Positions 15,932-25,448 of a DNA stretch of 35,218 nt are shown here, one piece after another. The stretch is from Nitrospirota bacterium (GTDB taxonomy: Bacteria; Nitrospirota; Thermodesulfovibrionia; UBA6902). Made by a program: the position numbers and the translations under genes. Positions within the stretch are counted from its first letter, which is position 1. Each line of letters opens with the position of its first letter. The stretch covers positions 6,353-41,570 of the forward strand of contig JACQZG010000005.1 in assembly GCA_016213935.1 (NCBI GenBank), in the 5' to 3' direction. The notes under the pieces are model-generated. The model was not told the DNA's origin, did no database searches, and saw only the letters and a program-made list of their open reading frames with translations.

Positions 15932-17110
15932 TTAAGTTTTTTTAGTTACTGCCTCTATAACTTTCATAAGCGGGATGCCGTGCTTCTTTGCTGTCTTCCT
16001 GCACTCGTCATACTCCGGGGTTGCCTTAAGAATCTTTCCGTCAAGGCTCGAAACCTTCACATTTATATTGCCGAATTTAGTTTCTGCAGACTTTATCTTA
16101 CGTTCAAGTACCTTCCGCCCGGCGGTATAAAATCTCACGCCGATGCTTGTCGTTTCAGTGAATATGATCCTGGTAAGTTCGTCAACCAGAGTTTCATCAC
16201 AAAGAAGAGAAAGCTTAACCGCAGGCCTCCCCTTCTTCATGATTATATTTGTGAGCCAGACATCAAGCGCGCCCGCATCAAATAATTTCTCCATCACATA
16301 TTCATAAACCTGAGGGTTCATATCGTCAATGTTGGTTTCTATGACAGAGACTCTCTCTGCTGACGGCTGACAGCTGACGGCTGACAGCTCTCCAGTAATC
16401 ATTCTCAACACATTCGGCTGTTCTTTTAAATCCTTTCCGCCTGCTCCTATTCCCGTGCCTGAGACCTTCATATCAGGAAACGGAATAAATCCTTTTGAGA
16501 GCGACGATATCATCACAGCGCCTGTCGGCGTCGCAAGTTCATGCTCTATGCCTGATGAATAAACCGGCACGCCTTTCAAAAGCGCAAGAGCAGCAGGAGC
16601 CGGAACCGGCAGCATACCGTGCTCTGTCTTCACGCTGCCGCCTCCAACATTTAAAGGAGAAGAGTATATTTCCGTGATGCCGAGAATATCAATGCCTATA
16701 AGCGCGCCGAAGATATCAACTATGCAATCAACCGCTCCAAGCTCATGAAGATGAACCTCATTGAATTTTTCCCCGTGTACCTTTGCCTCCGCATCAAAGA
16801 GCCTCCTGAAGATTGCCAGCCCTTTCTGTTTTATATCATCAGACAATTTTGAAATTCTGATTATTCTCTCTATATCTTTCCATTTTTTTGCTGATTGCTG
16901 ATTGCTGATTGCTGACTGCTTTACAACTACATCAACCTTCACCGCCCTCAACCCGCCCCTCTTTACCGCCTTTGCTTTTAATTCATACCCGCTGACAGGA
17001 AGTTTGGAGAGTTCTTTCTTTAATTTATCAAGAGGCGCTCCGGCATCGACAAGCGCGCCGAGTATCATATCGCCGCTTATTCCCGAAAAACAGTCAAAAT
17101 ACGCGATCAT
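15932..17110 (-). CDS. larC: Nickel-pincer cofactor synthesis protein LarC
   Basis: LarC is the CTP-dependent nickel insertase that inserts nickel into the pyridinium-3,5-bisthiocarboxylate of the nickel-pincer cofactor (lactate racemase and related enzymes). The 392-aa protein starts MIAYFDCFSGISGDM, the family N-terminus. It has NEVHLHELGAVDCIVDIFG, GMLPVPAPA, ELATPTGA and, at the start of the C-terminal domain, ETNIDDMNPQVYEY. It is one uninterrupted frame, unlike the two-part larC of lactobacilli. Two 7-bp repeat tracts lie in frame: peptide residues 64-74 and 241-251. Both fall at variable linkers, so function is probably kept. It is the last gene of the larB-larC pair, 58 nt after larB. 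Confidence 0.94.
   Translation of the reverse strand: MIAYFDCFSGISGDMILGALVDAGAPLDKLKKELSKLPVSGYELKAKAVKRGGLRAVKVDVVVKQSAISNQQSAKKWKDIERIIRISKLSDDIKQKGLAIFRRLFDAEAKVHGEKFNEVHLHELGAVDCIVDIFGALIGIDILGITEIYSSPLNVGGGSVKTEHGMLPVPAPAALALLKGVPVYSSGIEHELATPTGAVMISSLSKGFIPFPDMKVSGTGIGAGGKDLKEQPNVLRMITGELSAVSCQPSAERVSVIETNIDDMNPQVYEYVMEKLFDAGALDVWLTNIIMKKGRPAVKLSLLCDETLVDELTRIIFTETTSIGVRFYTAGRKVLERKIKSAETKFGNINVKVSSLDGKILKATPEYDECRKTAKKHGIPLMKVIEAVTKKT
16359..16389. repeat. In-frame heptamer array, GCTGACG/GCTGACA type
   Basis: Four 7-bp units alternate GCTGACG, GCTGACA, GCTGACG, GCTGACA and are followed by GCT (31 bp). On the coding strand they give LSAVSCQPSA, part of the linker before the C-terminal domain of LarC. 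Confidence 0.85.
16890..16920. repeat. In-frame heptamer array, GCTGATT/GCTGACT type
   Basis: Three GCTGATT units and one GCTGACT are followed by GCT (31 bp, the same length and frame as the array at 16359). A short T-run precedes it. The coding strand gives KQSAISNQQSA, in the N-terminal part of LarC. Confidence 0.85.
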
Positions 17111-17168
17111 GTTTTATCCTTCAGCATGCCTGCCCCGAAATGAATAATTTGTTGACGGTTAATTACTG

Positions 17169-17927
17169 TTAACCATTGAGCGTATTTATCTTATGCGCCA
17201 GAACCCCGGCGCCGAACCCGTTATTGATATTCATGACGGCTATCCCGGGGACGCAGGAGTTAAGCATCGCAAAGAGCGTGGCGATCCCGCCAAGATTGGC
17301 GCCGTAACCAATGGAGGTCGGAACCGCTATTATCGGCTTGTCAGTCATCCCGCCGACAACAGAAGGAAGAGCCCCCTCCATCCCCGCAACGACTATCAGC
17401 ACCTTCGCGTCTTTCAAAGAATCTTTCGCGTCCATAAGCCTGTGGAGGCCGGCGACTCCGACGTCATAGGTAATCTCCACTCTGCTTCCTAAAAAAGAGG
17501 CTGTGACAGCCGCCTCTTCGGCAACGGCAATATCAGATGTGCCAGCTGAGATGACCGCTACAAAACCTTCTTGCTTTTTCTCGCCGCCGACAACGATTAC
17601 TCCTGACCTTTCATAATACAAAGCCTTCTTTTTATGCTTTGTGCATAAGGAAGCAACTTTTTTATAAACAGCCCGGGGCGCCTTGGTTATAAAAAGCTTC
17701 CCGCTCTTTTTCAGTATCGAATCCGATATCGATATGATATCTTTTATCTCCTTGCCCTGAGCATATATAACCTCAGGTATGCCGTGCCTCAATGACCTGT
17801 GATGATCGACCTTTGCAAAACCCATATCCTCATACGGAAGATGCTTCAAGGTCTCCATCGCCTTCATGACCGAGACATCTCCCGCCTTCACAGAATCGAG
17901 AATATTTTTAATTTTTTTATTATCCAT
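17169..17927 (-). CDS. larB: Nickel-pincer cofactor synthesis protein LarB
   Basis: LarB carboxylates and hydrolyses nicotinic acid adenine dinucleotide, the first step of the nickel-pincer cofactor. The 252-aa product has DMGFAKVDHHRSLRHGIPEVIYAQGK in the N-terminal part and the AIR carboxylase (PurE)-like core: VAVISAGTSDIAVAEEAA, VVAGMEGALPSVVGGMTDKPIIAVPTS and ANLGGIATLFAMLNSC. These match LarB rather than PurE because of the N-terminal extension. It lies 27 nt after gpsA. LarE and LarA are not in the window. Confidence 0.95.
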   Translation of the reverse strand: MDNKKIKNILDSVKAGDVSVMKAMETLKHLPYEDMGFAKVDHHRSLRHGIPEVIYAQGKEIKDIISISDSILKKSGKLFITKAPRAVYKKVASLCTKHKKKALYYERSGVIVVGGEKKQEGFVAVISAGTSDIAVAEEAAVTASFLGSRVEITYDVGVAGLHRLMDAKDSLKDAKVLIVVAGMEGALPSVVGGMTDKPIIAVPTSIGYGANLGGIATLFAMLNSCVPGIAVMNINNGFGAGVLAHKINTLNG

Positions 17928-17954
17928 TTTTTTAACTCTTAACTCATAACTCTG

Positions 17955-18944
17955 TTAATGTTCCGCTTTAAGGCTCCTCGCCATCAATTCCTTTACAGCG
18001 TCTGCCGGAGGTTTATCCTCGTTTATCGTCCTGTAGACCTGTTCAACAACCGGCATTTCAACTCTGTATTTTTTTGAAAGTTCATACGCTGATTCGGAAG
18101 TCGCTACACCTTCTGCCACCATCGACATGCTTGAGACGATATCCTTAATCTTTTCACCTTTGCCGAGCCTGATTCCCACTGTGTAATTCCTCGACAGGAC
18201 GCCTGTGCATGTAAGCACAAGGTCGCCCATGCCGCTGAGCCCCCTGAATGTCTTCTCATTAGCCCCCATCACGGTACCGAGGCGTATTATCTCCTCAAGC
18301 CCCCTCGTTATGAGGGCCGCGCGCGCGCTCGAGCCGAGGCCGAGGCCGTCTGAAATGCCGGAGGCTATTGCCATAACGTTTTTCAGCGCGCCGCCAAGTT
18401 CAACGCCCAAAACATCATTGCTTGTATAAGCGCGGAAATATTCAGTGCTGAAGACCTTCTGAAGCTCAATGCCTGCCTTCTCATCCTCAGACGCGATGGT
18501 AACCGCTGTAGGCAATTTCCTTATGACCTCTTTTGCAAAACTCGGCCCTGAAAGGGCCGCCGCCTTGCGCCCGGTCACTTCTTCAAGTATCTGTGAGACG
18601 GTCAGCAGCGTGCCTTTCTCTATACCTTTCGAAGCCGTCACAATACGGGCACTATCATGCATGAATGAAGCAGCGTCATTAAAAACTTTTCTCGTATGCT
18701 GTGAGGGGACGACATTGATGACAAGCTCCGCTCCGATTACGATATCTTTCAAGCTGGAAGACGCGGTTACGTTTTGCGGGAGAAGCGCCTCCGGCAGGTA
18801 TTTTGAATTAACTCTTTTCTTTGATATCTCATTGGCAAGGTCTGCCTCGAAAACCCAAAGGGAGACTTCATGCCCTTTTTCGCCAAGAAGTGAAGCAAGC
18901 GCCGTGCCCCAGCTCCCCGCCCCTATGACTGAGATTTTTTTCAT
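17955..18944 (-). CDS. gpsA: Glycerol-3-phosphate dehydrogenase [NAD(P)+] GpsA
   Basis: GpsA reduces dihydroxyacetone phosphate to sn-glycerol-3-phosphate for phospholipid synthesis. The Rossmann motif ISVIGAGSWGTALASLLGEKGHEV is at the start. Further motifs are NVVPSQHTRKV, ASKGIEKGTLLTVSQIL, AALSGPSFAKEV with the substrate-binding Ser-Phe-Ala-Lys, GALKNVMAIASGISDGLGLGSSARAALITRG with the catalytic Lys, and FRGLSGMGDLVLTCTG. A length of 329 aa is normal. It lies 31 nt after the membrane protein gene and before larB, all minus strand. Confidence 0.97.
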   Translation of the reverse strand: MKKISVIGAGSWGTALASLLGEKGHEVSLWVFEADLANEISKKRVNSKYLPEALLPQNVTASSSLKDIVIGAELVINVVPSQHTRKVFNDAASFMHDSARIVTASKGIEKGTLLTVSQILEEVTGRKAAALSGPSFAKEVIRKLPTAVTIASEDEKAGIELQKVFSTEYFRAYTSNDVLGVELGGALKNVMAIASGISDGLGLGSSARAALITRGLEEIIRLGTVMGANEKTFRGLSGMGDLVLTCTGVLSRNYTVGIRLGKGEKIKDIVSSMSMVAEGVATSESAYELSKKYRVEMPVVEQVYRTINEDKPPADAVKELMARSLKAEH

Positions 18945-18975
18945 TGGAAAATCACAAGATTGCTTCTGAAAAATA

Positions 18976-19581
18976 TTACAAATAAGTACGTGCGATAACT
19001 GCAGATACTGTAAGACAAACTAATGAATAGACCAACCTGTTCCATACATGCATATTGAAATCATAAACCTTTAAGCTGATTGAAGTTAAAACAAGCATGA
19101 TATAAGGCCCGGTAAAAAAGAGGCCGTTCAGGCCGTAAAAATAATTATACCTGAGAAAAAAAAGAGATATTGGGGTTATAAGTATTGTGAGAAAAATCAG
19201 AAAATTACTGACTCTGAAGCCGTAATCAACAAAGGTCAGCGCGCAACTCAGATACGGCGACTTTCTCAATAAAGACATGGCTAATAGGCTCAAGATGCCG
19301 GTAAAGATAAAGATATTCCTTATCAGCCTGTCATAATTTTCAAGAGAATACAGGAATTGAAATATATTTTGTTCGTTTCCGCGCTGAAACGTCGGCAGGG
19401 TAATATCTTCTCTTATTACGCCGCGGGAATCGGAAAATTTGAATTCTTTTACATCAAATTTGGTCAAGCCGAGCTTGCTGTAAGCGGCGCTTAAGAGCGG
19501 AACTTTATGAATTACCATATCTCTGTTGTATACGGCCGCCAACAGCAGAAAAAGAAATAAATATAAAAATATCTTTTTCAT
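18976..19581 (-). CDS. Multi-pass membrane protein of unknown function
   Basis: No family recognised. The 201-aa product has a hydrophobic N-terminal segment (residues 4-20), an outside loop to about residue 88 and then about four membrane helices (88-108, 123-143, 150-170, 178-200). The loop contains LGLTKFDVKEFKFSDSRG and is not cysteine- or histidine-rich. The start lies 5 nt after the stop of the P-II-like gene, so the two are almost certainly translated from one mRNA. Being directly beside a P-II-like protein suggests the membrane protein is its target or its regulated channel, by analogy with GlnK-AmtB and other P-II partners, but the sequence does not resemble AmtB. Confidence 0.75.
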   Translation of the reverse strand: MKKIFLYLFLFLLLAAVYNRDMVIHKVPLLSAAYSKLGLTKFDVKEFKFSDSRGVIREDITLPTFQRGNEQNIFQFLYSLENYDRLIRNIFIFTGILSLLAMSLLRKSPYLSCALTFVDYGFRVSNFLIFLTILITPISLFFLRYNYFYGLNGLFFTGPYIMLVLTSISLKVYDFNMHVWNRLVYSLVCLTVSAVIARTYL

Positions 19582-19586
19582 GGCGC

Positions 19587-19898
19587 TTATTCAATAAATC
19601 CAACGGATCTTCCCACAATCTGTATAAATGCGAAACCCTTTCCCGGCTTATCAAGCTCACCCTCAGATATAATGGCTTCGAATATCGCGTCTGTGGTTTC
19701 CTTATGCGTTACAATAAAAATAATCTCCTTTTCAGGGTTGATAAACGTCCCCAAGAAACCGAGTTTCTGCCTGACGCCAGTGCCCCTTCCGTAAAACATG
19801 GTTGCTCCCTGCGCGCCGGCCTTGATAGCTGATTTAACTATCTTATCCGCCTTGCCTCTTTGAACGATACATGTGATAATCTCGTTTTCGTTTCTCAT
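19587..19898 (-). CDS. P-II family-like regulator
   Basis: The 103-residue product has the ferredoxin-like P-II pattern: EIITCIVQRGKADKIVKSAIKAGAQGATMFYGRG, then a shortened T-loop VRQKLGFLGTFINPEKEIIFIV, and KPGKGFAFIQIVGRSVGF near the end. The classical uridylylated Tyr51 region of GlnB (the long RGAEY loop) is absent, so it is a P-II-like subfamily member and not GlnB. Function is unknown: it may bind nucleotides or a small metabolite and control the neighbouring membrane protein. A ribosome binding site AAGGAG precedes ATG 19898. It sits between glnS and the membrane protein. Confidence 0.85.
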   Translation of the reverse strand: MRNENEIITCIVQRGKADKIVKSAIKAGAQGATMFYGRGTGVRQKLGFLGTFINPEKEIIFIVTHKETTDAIFEAIISEGELDKPGKGFAFIQIVGRSVGFIE

Positions 19899-19958
19899 GG
19901 CATTACTCCTTTTTTAAATGAATTCTCTTTGTTCAACTCTCCCATGCACTGCGAAACA

Positions 19959-21626
19959 CTATCCGCCGGTTTTCTGTATCTTAGCCCATGCGTCTTTTAA
20001 AGTCACTATCCTGTTGAAGACTGGTTTATTCTTCAGGGATGAATCGATCTTATCAAGACAAAAGTAACCCAGCCTTTCGAACTGGCACCTGAATATCTTC
20101 TCAAGGGCGGGCTCAATCCTGCAAGAAGCCAGAGTTATCAAAGAATCCGGATTAAGCTGTGAAACAAAGTCATCTCCCGGCTCGGAAACCGAAAAAAGAT
20201 GATCATACAGACGCACCTCCGCTTCCAGCGACTTAGGAGCAGAGACCCAGTGGAGGGTGGATTTCACCTTCCGGCCGTCAGGGGAATCGCCGCCCTTTGT
20301 CGCTGGGTCATAAGTGCAGCGGAGTTCCGTAATTTCTCCATTTCCATCCTTAATCACATCTGTGCAAGTGATGTAATAGGCGTACCTCAGCCGCACCTCG
20401 CGTCCCGGAGCCAGACGGAAGAACTTCTTGGGCGGATCCTCCATGAAGTCATCGCGTTCAATATATACTTCTCTTGAGAAAGGCACCTTTCTGATGCCCA
20501 TCTTCTCATCCTCAGGATTATTAACGGCATCGATCTCCTCTATCAAATCTGCAGGATAATTCTCTATCACGATCTTCAATGGATTGAGGACAGCCATGTA
20601 GCGCGGAGCGGCCTTATTAAGCTCTTCCCTTATACAGTATTCGAGAAGCGCCATATCAACGGTGCTGTTCCTTTTGGCAATGCCTATCCTGCCGCAGAAA
20701 TTCCTTATCGCCTCGGGAGTGTAGCCCCGCCTGCGGAGGCCTGAGAGAGTCGGCATTCTCGGGTCATCCCATCCCGTGACATGGCCTTCCTCGACAAGCT
20801 TTATCAGTTTTCGCTTGCTTAATACGGTATTGGTTATATTGAGCCTCGCGAATTCTATCTGCTGAGGGTGATGAATGCCGAGTTCGTCAAGGAACCAGTC
20901 ATAAAGGGGTCGGTGATCCTCAAACTCGAGGGAACATAATGAATGCGTTATGCCCTCGATGGAATCAGAGACGCAATGCGCGAAATCATACATCGGGTAA
21001 ATACACCATTTATCACCCGTGCGGTGATGGGACGCGTGCTGAATGCGGTAGATGACGGGGTCGCGCATGTTCATATTGCCTGAAGACATGTCTATCTTTG
21101 CCCTCAGCGTACGGGAACCGCTCGCGAATTCGCCCGCCCTCATCCGTTCAAAAAGCAGGAAGTTCTCATCCGCCGGGCGGTTGCGGTAAGGGCTTTCTTT
21201 GCCTGGCTCTGTAAGCGTGCCTCTCTGCTCCCTTACTTCTTCAGGGCTGAGGTCGCAAACATATGCCTTTCCGTTCTTTATAAGCCTTACGGCATAATCA
21301 TAGAGCTGCTCAAAGTAATCGGATGCATAGCATTCATTGTCCCACTGAAAACCGAGCCATTCAACATCCTTCCTGATGGCTTCAACATACTCGGCCTCTT
21401 CTGTTACGGGATTCGTGTCGTCAAAGCGGAGGTTGCAGAGCCCTTTATTCTCTCTGGCAATCTCAAAATTCAGGCAGATGGACTTTGCGTGCCCGATATG
21501 GAGATAACCGTTCGGCTCCGGCGGAAAGCGAGTATGCACACGGCTCTCGTTCTTCCCTGATTTAAGGTCATCAGCGATTGTCTCTCTGATAAAATCGGAT
21601 GGATTTGAATGATTATTGGGAAGCAT
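19959..21626 (-). CDS. glnS: Glutaminyl-tRNA synthetase GlnS
   Basis: GlnS charges tRNA(Gln) with glutamine. The 555-aa class I synthetase has [21 protein letters not shown] (HIGH motif), [32 protein letters not shown], and [11 protein letters not shown] in place of KMSKS. The C-terminal beta-barrel anticodon-binding domains follow (about 345-550). The start is ATG 21626, 17 nt after gltX ends. Having GlnRS means glutamine charging need not rely only on the GatCAB route. Co-directional neighbours gltX and the P-II-like gene link it to glutamate/glutamine metabolism. Confidence 0.97.
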   Translation of the reverse strand: MLPNNHSNPSDFIRETIADDLKSGKNESRVHTRFPPEPNGYLHIGHAKSICLNFEIARENKGLCNLRFDDTNPVTEEAEYVEAIRKDVEWLGFQWDNECYASDYFEQLYDYAVRLIKNGKAYVCDLSPEEVREQRGTLTEPGKESPYRNRPADENFLLFERMRAGEFASGSRTLRAKIDMSSGNMNMRDPVIYRIQHASHHRTGDKWCIYPMYDFAHCVSDSIEGITHSLCSLEFEDHRPLYDWFLDELGIHHPQQIEFARLNITNTVLSKRKLIKLVEEGHVTGWDDPRMPTLSGLRRRGYTPEAIRNFCGRIGIAKRNSTVDMALLEYCIREELNKAAPRYMAVLNPLKIVIENYPADLIEEIDAVNNPEDEKMGIRKVPFSREVYIERDDFMEDPPKKFFRLAPGREVRLRYAYYITCTDVIKDGNGEITELRCTYDPATKGGDSPDGRKVKSTLHWVSAPKSLEAEVRLYDHLFSVSEPGDDFVSQLNPDSLITLASCRIEPALEKIFRCQFERLGYFCLDKIDSSLKNKPVFNRIVTLKDAWAKIQKTGG

Positions 21627-21643
21627 ATGCCTATACCGGATTA

Positions 21644-23059
21644 TTATGAAGCCCTTATCGTTTCAAGAGCCTTTTCAAGCCTTCTTACGGCCTTCTCTTT
21701 GCCGAGTATCAGGAGAACCTCAAAGATGCCCGGGCTGGCTGTGCCGCCCGTCATCGCGACTCTTACGGGCTGTGCCAAATCACCGAGTTTCACGCTATGC
21801 CGTTCAACTATTGACTTAAAAATATCCTCTATATTTCTCGCGGAAAAATCCGCCGTTGATGCCAAGCCGTCTTTAAGCTCAAGAAGAAGCGGCAGGCTCT
21901 TTTCGTTTAAAAATTTCTTCCGTGACTTTTCATTATATTCAATATCTTCGGAAATATAATAGCGTAATGAAGAGGCAAGCTCCAGCAATGTCTTCGACCT
22001 CTCCTGCAATGTCTTAACCGCATCAGACAGCCATTTAATATCAATACGGCCCTCTTTAACCAGCCCGTCTTTTATCAGAAACGGCATCACAAGGGAAGCA
22101 AGGTCTTCAGGATTAGAGTTCATGATGTACTGGGCATTGAGCCAGTCAAGTTTTTCAGGATTAAAAACTGCCGCGGCCTTGCCCACGTTTTCAAATGAAA
22201 AGTATTTAATAAGCTCTTCTTTAGTAAAAATCTCCTGGTCGCCGTGAGACCAGCCGAGGCGCACAAGATAATTAACAAGGGCATCGGAAAGATATCCCAT
22301 ATCCCTGTACGCAGTCACGGATGTCGCCCCGTGCCTTTTGGAGAGCCTTGCCTTATCAGAGCCGAGAATCATGGGAAGATGGGCAAATTTCGGAATCGAG
22401 TAGTTGAGCCCTCTGTATATCTGAATCTGCCTCGGCGTGTTATTAAGGTGGTCATCGCCTCTTATGACATGGGTGATGCCCATATCGACGTCATCAACAA
22501 CCACGGTAAGATTGTATGTGGGTGTTCCGTCTGAACGCAAAATTATAAGGTCATCCAATTGCTCATTACTGAATTCCACCCTTCCCTTTATCAGGTCGTC
22601 AACTATAGTTGCGCCGTCCTGCGGCATCCTGAACCTGACTACGGGGCTGACTCCATGAACAGGCTCCCTGAGATTCCTGCACTTTCCGGAATACTTAAGA
22701 GCCCTCCCCTCCTTCATCGCCTCTTTACGGCTTGCCTCAAGTTCTTCGGGAGAGCAGTAACAGTAATAGGCGTTCCCTTCTTTCATAAGCTTTTCAGCGT
22801 ATTTTCTGTATGTTGGGAATCTTTCCGTCTGCCGGAAAGGCCCTTCGTCCCAGTCAAAGCCGAGCCACCTCATCCCGTCTATGATTGCTTCAATGAACTG
22901 ATCGGTGGAACGCTCCCTGTCCGTATCTTCTATCCTCAATATGAAAGTTCCGTTATTCTGTTTCGCATAGAGCCAGTTAAACAGCGCGGTCCTCGCTCCC
23001 CCGATATGTAGGTAGCCGGTTGGGCTTGGTGCAAATCTTACACGTATCTTCCCTGTCAA
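21644..23059 (-). CDS. gltX: Glutamyl-tRNA synthetase GltX
   Basis: GltX charges tRNA(Glu) with glutamate. The 471-aa product has [26 protein letters not shown] (HIGH-type motif), [29 protein letters not shown] and [10 protein letters not shown] (KMSKS equivalent). The helical C-terminal anticodon-binding domain ends the protein. The start is TTG 23059, selected by the ribosome binding site AGGAGG 6 nt upstream. It lies 73 nt after rnd and just before glnS on the same strand. Confidence 0.97.
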   Translation of the reverse strand: MTGKIRVRFAPSPTGYLHIGGARTALFNWLYAKQNNGTFILRIEDTDRERSTDQFIEAIIDGMRWLGFDWDEGPFRQTERFPTYRKYAEKLMKEGNAYYCYCSPEELEASRKEAMKEGRALKYSGKCRNLREPVHGVSPVVRFRMPQDGATIVDDLIKGRVEFSNEQLDDLIILRSDGTPTYNLTVVVDDVDMGITHVIRGDDHLNNTPRQIQIYRGLNYSIPKFAHLPMILGSDKARLSKRHGATSVTAYRDMGYLSDALVNYLVRLGWSHGDQEIFTKEELIKYFSFENVGKAAAVFNPEKLDWLNAQYIMNSNPEDLASLVMPFLIKDGLVKEGRIDIKWLSDAVKTLQERSKTLLELASSLRYYISEDIEYNEKSRKKFLNEKSLPLLLELKDGLASTADFSARNIEDIFKSIVERHSVKLGDLAQPVRVAMTGGTASPGIFEVLLILGKEKAVRRLEKALETIRAS

Positions 23060-23092
23060 ATGAATCCTCCTGTGCCGGTCAAATTAAAGACA

Positions 23093-23101
23093 ATTATATC
23101 A
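23093..23101 (-). promoter_or_regulatory. Possible extended -10 promoter of gltX
   Basis: On the minus strand the gap before gltX reads TGATATAAT, an extended -10 (TGN plus TATAAT), 34 nt before the start codon. No good -35 box is at the right distance, so this is a weak but plausible internal promoter of the tilS-rnd-gltX run. Confidence 0.35.
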
Positions 23102-23132
23102 TACAAATTAAAGGGCTAATGAGACATAACGG

Positions 23133-23984
23133 TCAGGAATTAAAGGCATTCTCTAACTCACTCAGGACTTTCAGGACAGCCTCTTTGTTCATTCTCTTTG
23201 GAAAAGTTATCTTGTAAATAAATTCCGGCTCTTTCACTATCTTCATCAAATCGCCTTTATGAATAACGCCGTGTGCCGGAATGTCAAATAACTTTGCGTA
23301 CTTCTCCCTGATATCAAAAACTCGCTTAAATAAAAGCTTGCCATGCTTATCAAGCCCGGAATATCCGTTTATCTTTCTGTACTTGTCTTCGGGATCCCTT
23401 GTATAAACCCTGTTCTGAATCTGAAGGTTTTTTAAGAGAAAAGCGTCAAGAAGCTTCCTTGCGTAAAGCTTCGCGAGCATGATTTCCTTCAACGCGAGCA
23501 GGTGCATTACGTCATTTACGGCGTAAAGGAGAGCCTCTTCGGCGACAGGCCTCTTTATCCAGTTATACCTCTGGTATTTCTTCTTCTCTTCGAGAAATAT
23601 TCCCAGCTCAAAAGCTATTATGGAATGAAGGTCTTTCTTTTCATACTCGAGCAGCTCGGCAGCGGGCCTCAGGTCAAGTATTGATTTAATCTCTATGCCT
23701 GCCGAGTTCTTAAGAAGAGAGAGGTCGCTCCCCGCGTCATACATGACCTTTAAAACAGAAGTGTCCTCAAAAAATATTTTGAGCCTTCTGGTCCCGAAAT
23801 GAAAAGGGTCGATTATTACATTATTGACGCCGTCAAAGATTTGTATAAGACAGAGCTTTTCACCGTAGGCGTGCAGATTGGATTCAGCCTCTATATCAAG
23901 GGCTATAATATGCGGGCCTTTTTCTCCGAACCTCCTGAGGTATGAACGTATCCCGGTTTCGCTGTCAATATAAATGTATTTCAT
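23133..23984 (-). CDS. rnd: Ribonuclease D (DEDD 3'-5' exonuclease with HRDC domain)
   Basis: RNase D trims 3' ends of tRNA precursors and other small RNAs. The exonuclease domain shows ExoI ALDIEAES (Asp and Glu), ExoII MYDAGSDLSLL and ExoIII YAVNDVMHLLALKE, which supply the metal-binding acids. The C-terminal 75 residues (DKHGKLLFKRVFDIREKYAKLFDIPAHGVI) look like the HRDC domain of RNase D. Length 283 aa is short for RNase D, with one HRDC domain. ATG 23984 overlaps the tilS stop by 4 nt (ATGA), so the two are translationally coupled; both enzymes act on tRNA. Confidence 0.88.
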   Translation of the reverse strand: MKYIYIDSETGIRSYLRRFGEKGPHIIALDIEAESNLHAYGEKLCLIQIFDGVNNVIIDPFHFGTRRLKIFFEDTSVLKVMYDAGSDLSLLKNSAGIEIKSILDLRPAAELLEYEKKDLHSIIAFELGIFLEEKKKYQRYNWIKRPVAEEALLYAVNDVMHLLALKEIMLAKLYARKLLDAFLLKNLQIQNRVYTRDPEDKYRKINGYSGLDKHGKLLFKRVFDIREKYAKLFDIPAHGVIHKGDLMKIVKEPEFIYKITFPKRMNKEAVLKVLSELENAFNS

Positions 23985-25360
23985 CTGCTAACACATTGTT
24001 CCGCCCTTAATATAAGAAACTTCCTCGTTCCTTCACCGGCGGCAAACCTCCCGTCCATCCTGTACCCGGCAACCCAGATAATATCCTCCCCTGAAACTAC
24101 CACCGGCACGGAATCTCTCATCTCCCTCGGGACCTTCAAATCCACTAAAAAATCCTGAAGCTTCTTTCTTTTGCCAAAACCCGCTGGATAAAAATAATCC
24201 CCGTCTCTTCTGCTCCGGACCTGCAAAGGCAGTGCAAGCCTTTCATAATCAAAGAGAGCGGCCGTCTTGCCGTCGTTCTTCTCCGGGCTGTCAGATAACC
24301 GGGCCGTTAACATTAACCCGGTCTCACCGCATATTGTTTTTCCGGGGATTTCGATGTGCTTTGTCTTAATGCCTGTCTGTATATCCTTCGTAAGGACAAG
24401 GGTGGAATAATTCTTGATTGCCCTTATCCCCTTCGGGAGGTTTATCGAGTCGCCGCTTTTGCAGTTATGAACGAGATCTATTATGCCGTCTATATGCACA
24501 AGCCCGATACCTGTGCCGGCGCCTATCTCTGATAATGCCCTCCTTAAAACTCTTCTCAGTATGGCCTTATTTATATTCATCAGGGGGATTAAAAAAAGCT
24601 CGATGGATTTATCACTCTTTCTCGTTATAAGCCTCATCATGGCCTTAGTAGCCGCTGTCTGAAGATATTGATCCTCATCCCTTAAGATCTCGGCAGCCCT
24701 GCATATGCTTTCTGTAAAAGATGGATTCTCTGCCTTAAGCAAAGGCAGAATATCCATGCGAAGCCTATTGCGCAAATAGTCGGTTTTAAGATTTGAAGAG
24801 TCGGTTACAAAAGATATTCCCCTCGCTTTTAAATAGCCCTCGATCTCGGCCCTCTGTATATCAATGAACGGCCGTATAATCTTTCCCCTCACCGGAGGCA
24901 TTCCTGATAATCCTTTTCTGCCCGAGCCTCTGATAAGCCTCATGATAACGGTCTCAGCCTGATCATCCGCGTTATGAGCCATCGCAATTTTTCCCGCATT
25001 CTCGCGAAGCGACACTTTTTCAAACAAACCGTACCTCAGCTCTCTGGCCGCCTCCTGAAGATTAAGCCTTTTTGCCTCGGTGTATTCCCTTACATCGGCA
25101 TATTCAATATAAAACTTGATGCCCAGAGCGCCGCAGAATTCTCTGCAAAAGGCCTCCTCTTTCTTGTTCTCTTCGGGGCGAAGGCCGTGATTTACATAAA
25201 GAGCCTGCAAGGAGAGATTGAAATTGTCCTTAAGTTCATCTAAAATAGCCGAAAGGCAGATAGAGTCAGGACCGCCTGAGAGCCCTATAAGAACACTGTC
25301 TCCCTGATGAAGCATCGAATACTTCTTTATCGCGTTAACTGCTTTTTCTTTAAGAGTCAT
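23981..25360 (-). CDS. tilS: tRNA(Ile)-lysidine synthetase TilS
   Basis: TilS converts C34 of tRNA(Ile2) to lysidine, needed to read AUA codons. The 459-aa product has the PP-loop VLIGLSGGPDSICLSAIL, then ALYVNHGLRPEENKKEEAFCREF, AMAHNADDQAETVIMRLIRGSGRKGLSGM and FVTDSSNLKTDYLRNRLR. The C-terminal TilS domain (RRDGDYFYPAGFGKRKKLQDFLVDLKVPREMRDSVPVV) is clear. It starts at ATG 25360 and is the first gene of the minus-strand run, divergent from lysA. Confidence 0.96.
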   Translation of the reverse strand: MTLKEKAVNAIKKYSMLHQGDSVLIGLSGGPDSICLSAILDELKDNFNLSLQALYVNHGLRPEENKKEEAFCREFCGALGIKFYIEYADVREYTEAKRLNLQEAARELRYGLFEKVSLRENAGKIAMAHNADDQAETVIMRLIRGSGRKGLSGMPPVRGKIIRPFIDIQRAEIEGYLKARGISFVTDSSNLKTDYLRNRLRMDILPLLKAENPSFTESICRAAEILRDEDQYLQTAATKAMMRLITRKSDKSIELFLIPLMNINKAILRRVLRRALSEIGAGTGIGLVHIDGIIDLVHNCKSGDSINLPKGIRAIKNYSTLVLTKDIQTGIKTKHIEIPGKTICGETGLMLTARLSDSPEKNDGKTAALFDYERLALPLQVRSRRDGDYFYPAGFGKRKKLQDFLVDLKVPREMRDSVPVVVSGEDIIWVAGYRMDGRFAAGEGTRKFLILRAEQCVSR

Positions 25361-25448
25361 GGGTAAATTATAACCTAATGAAAAATCTAATGGGCGGCAA
25401 CTAAGTTACAGGTTCATTACTCCCCTGAAACCGCATGGAATAAGCATT

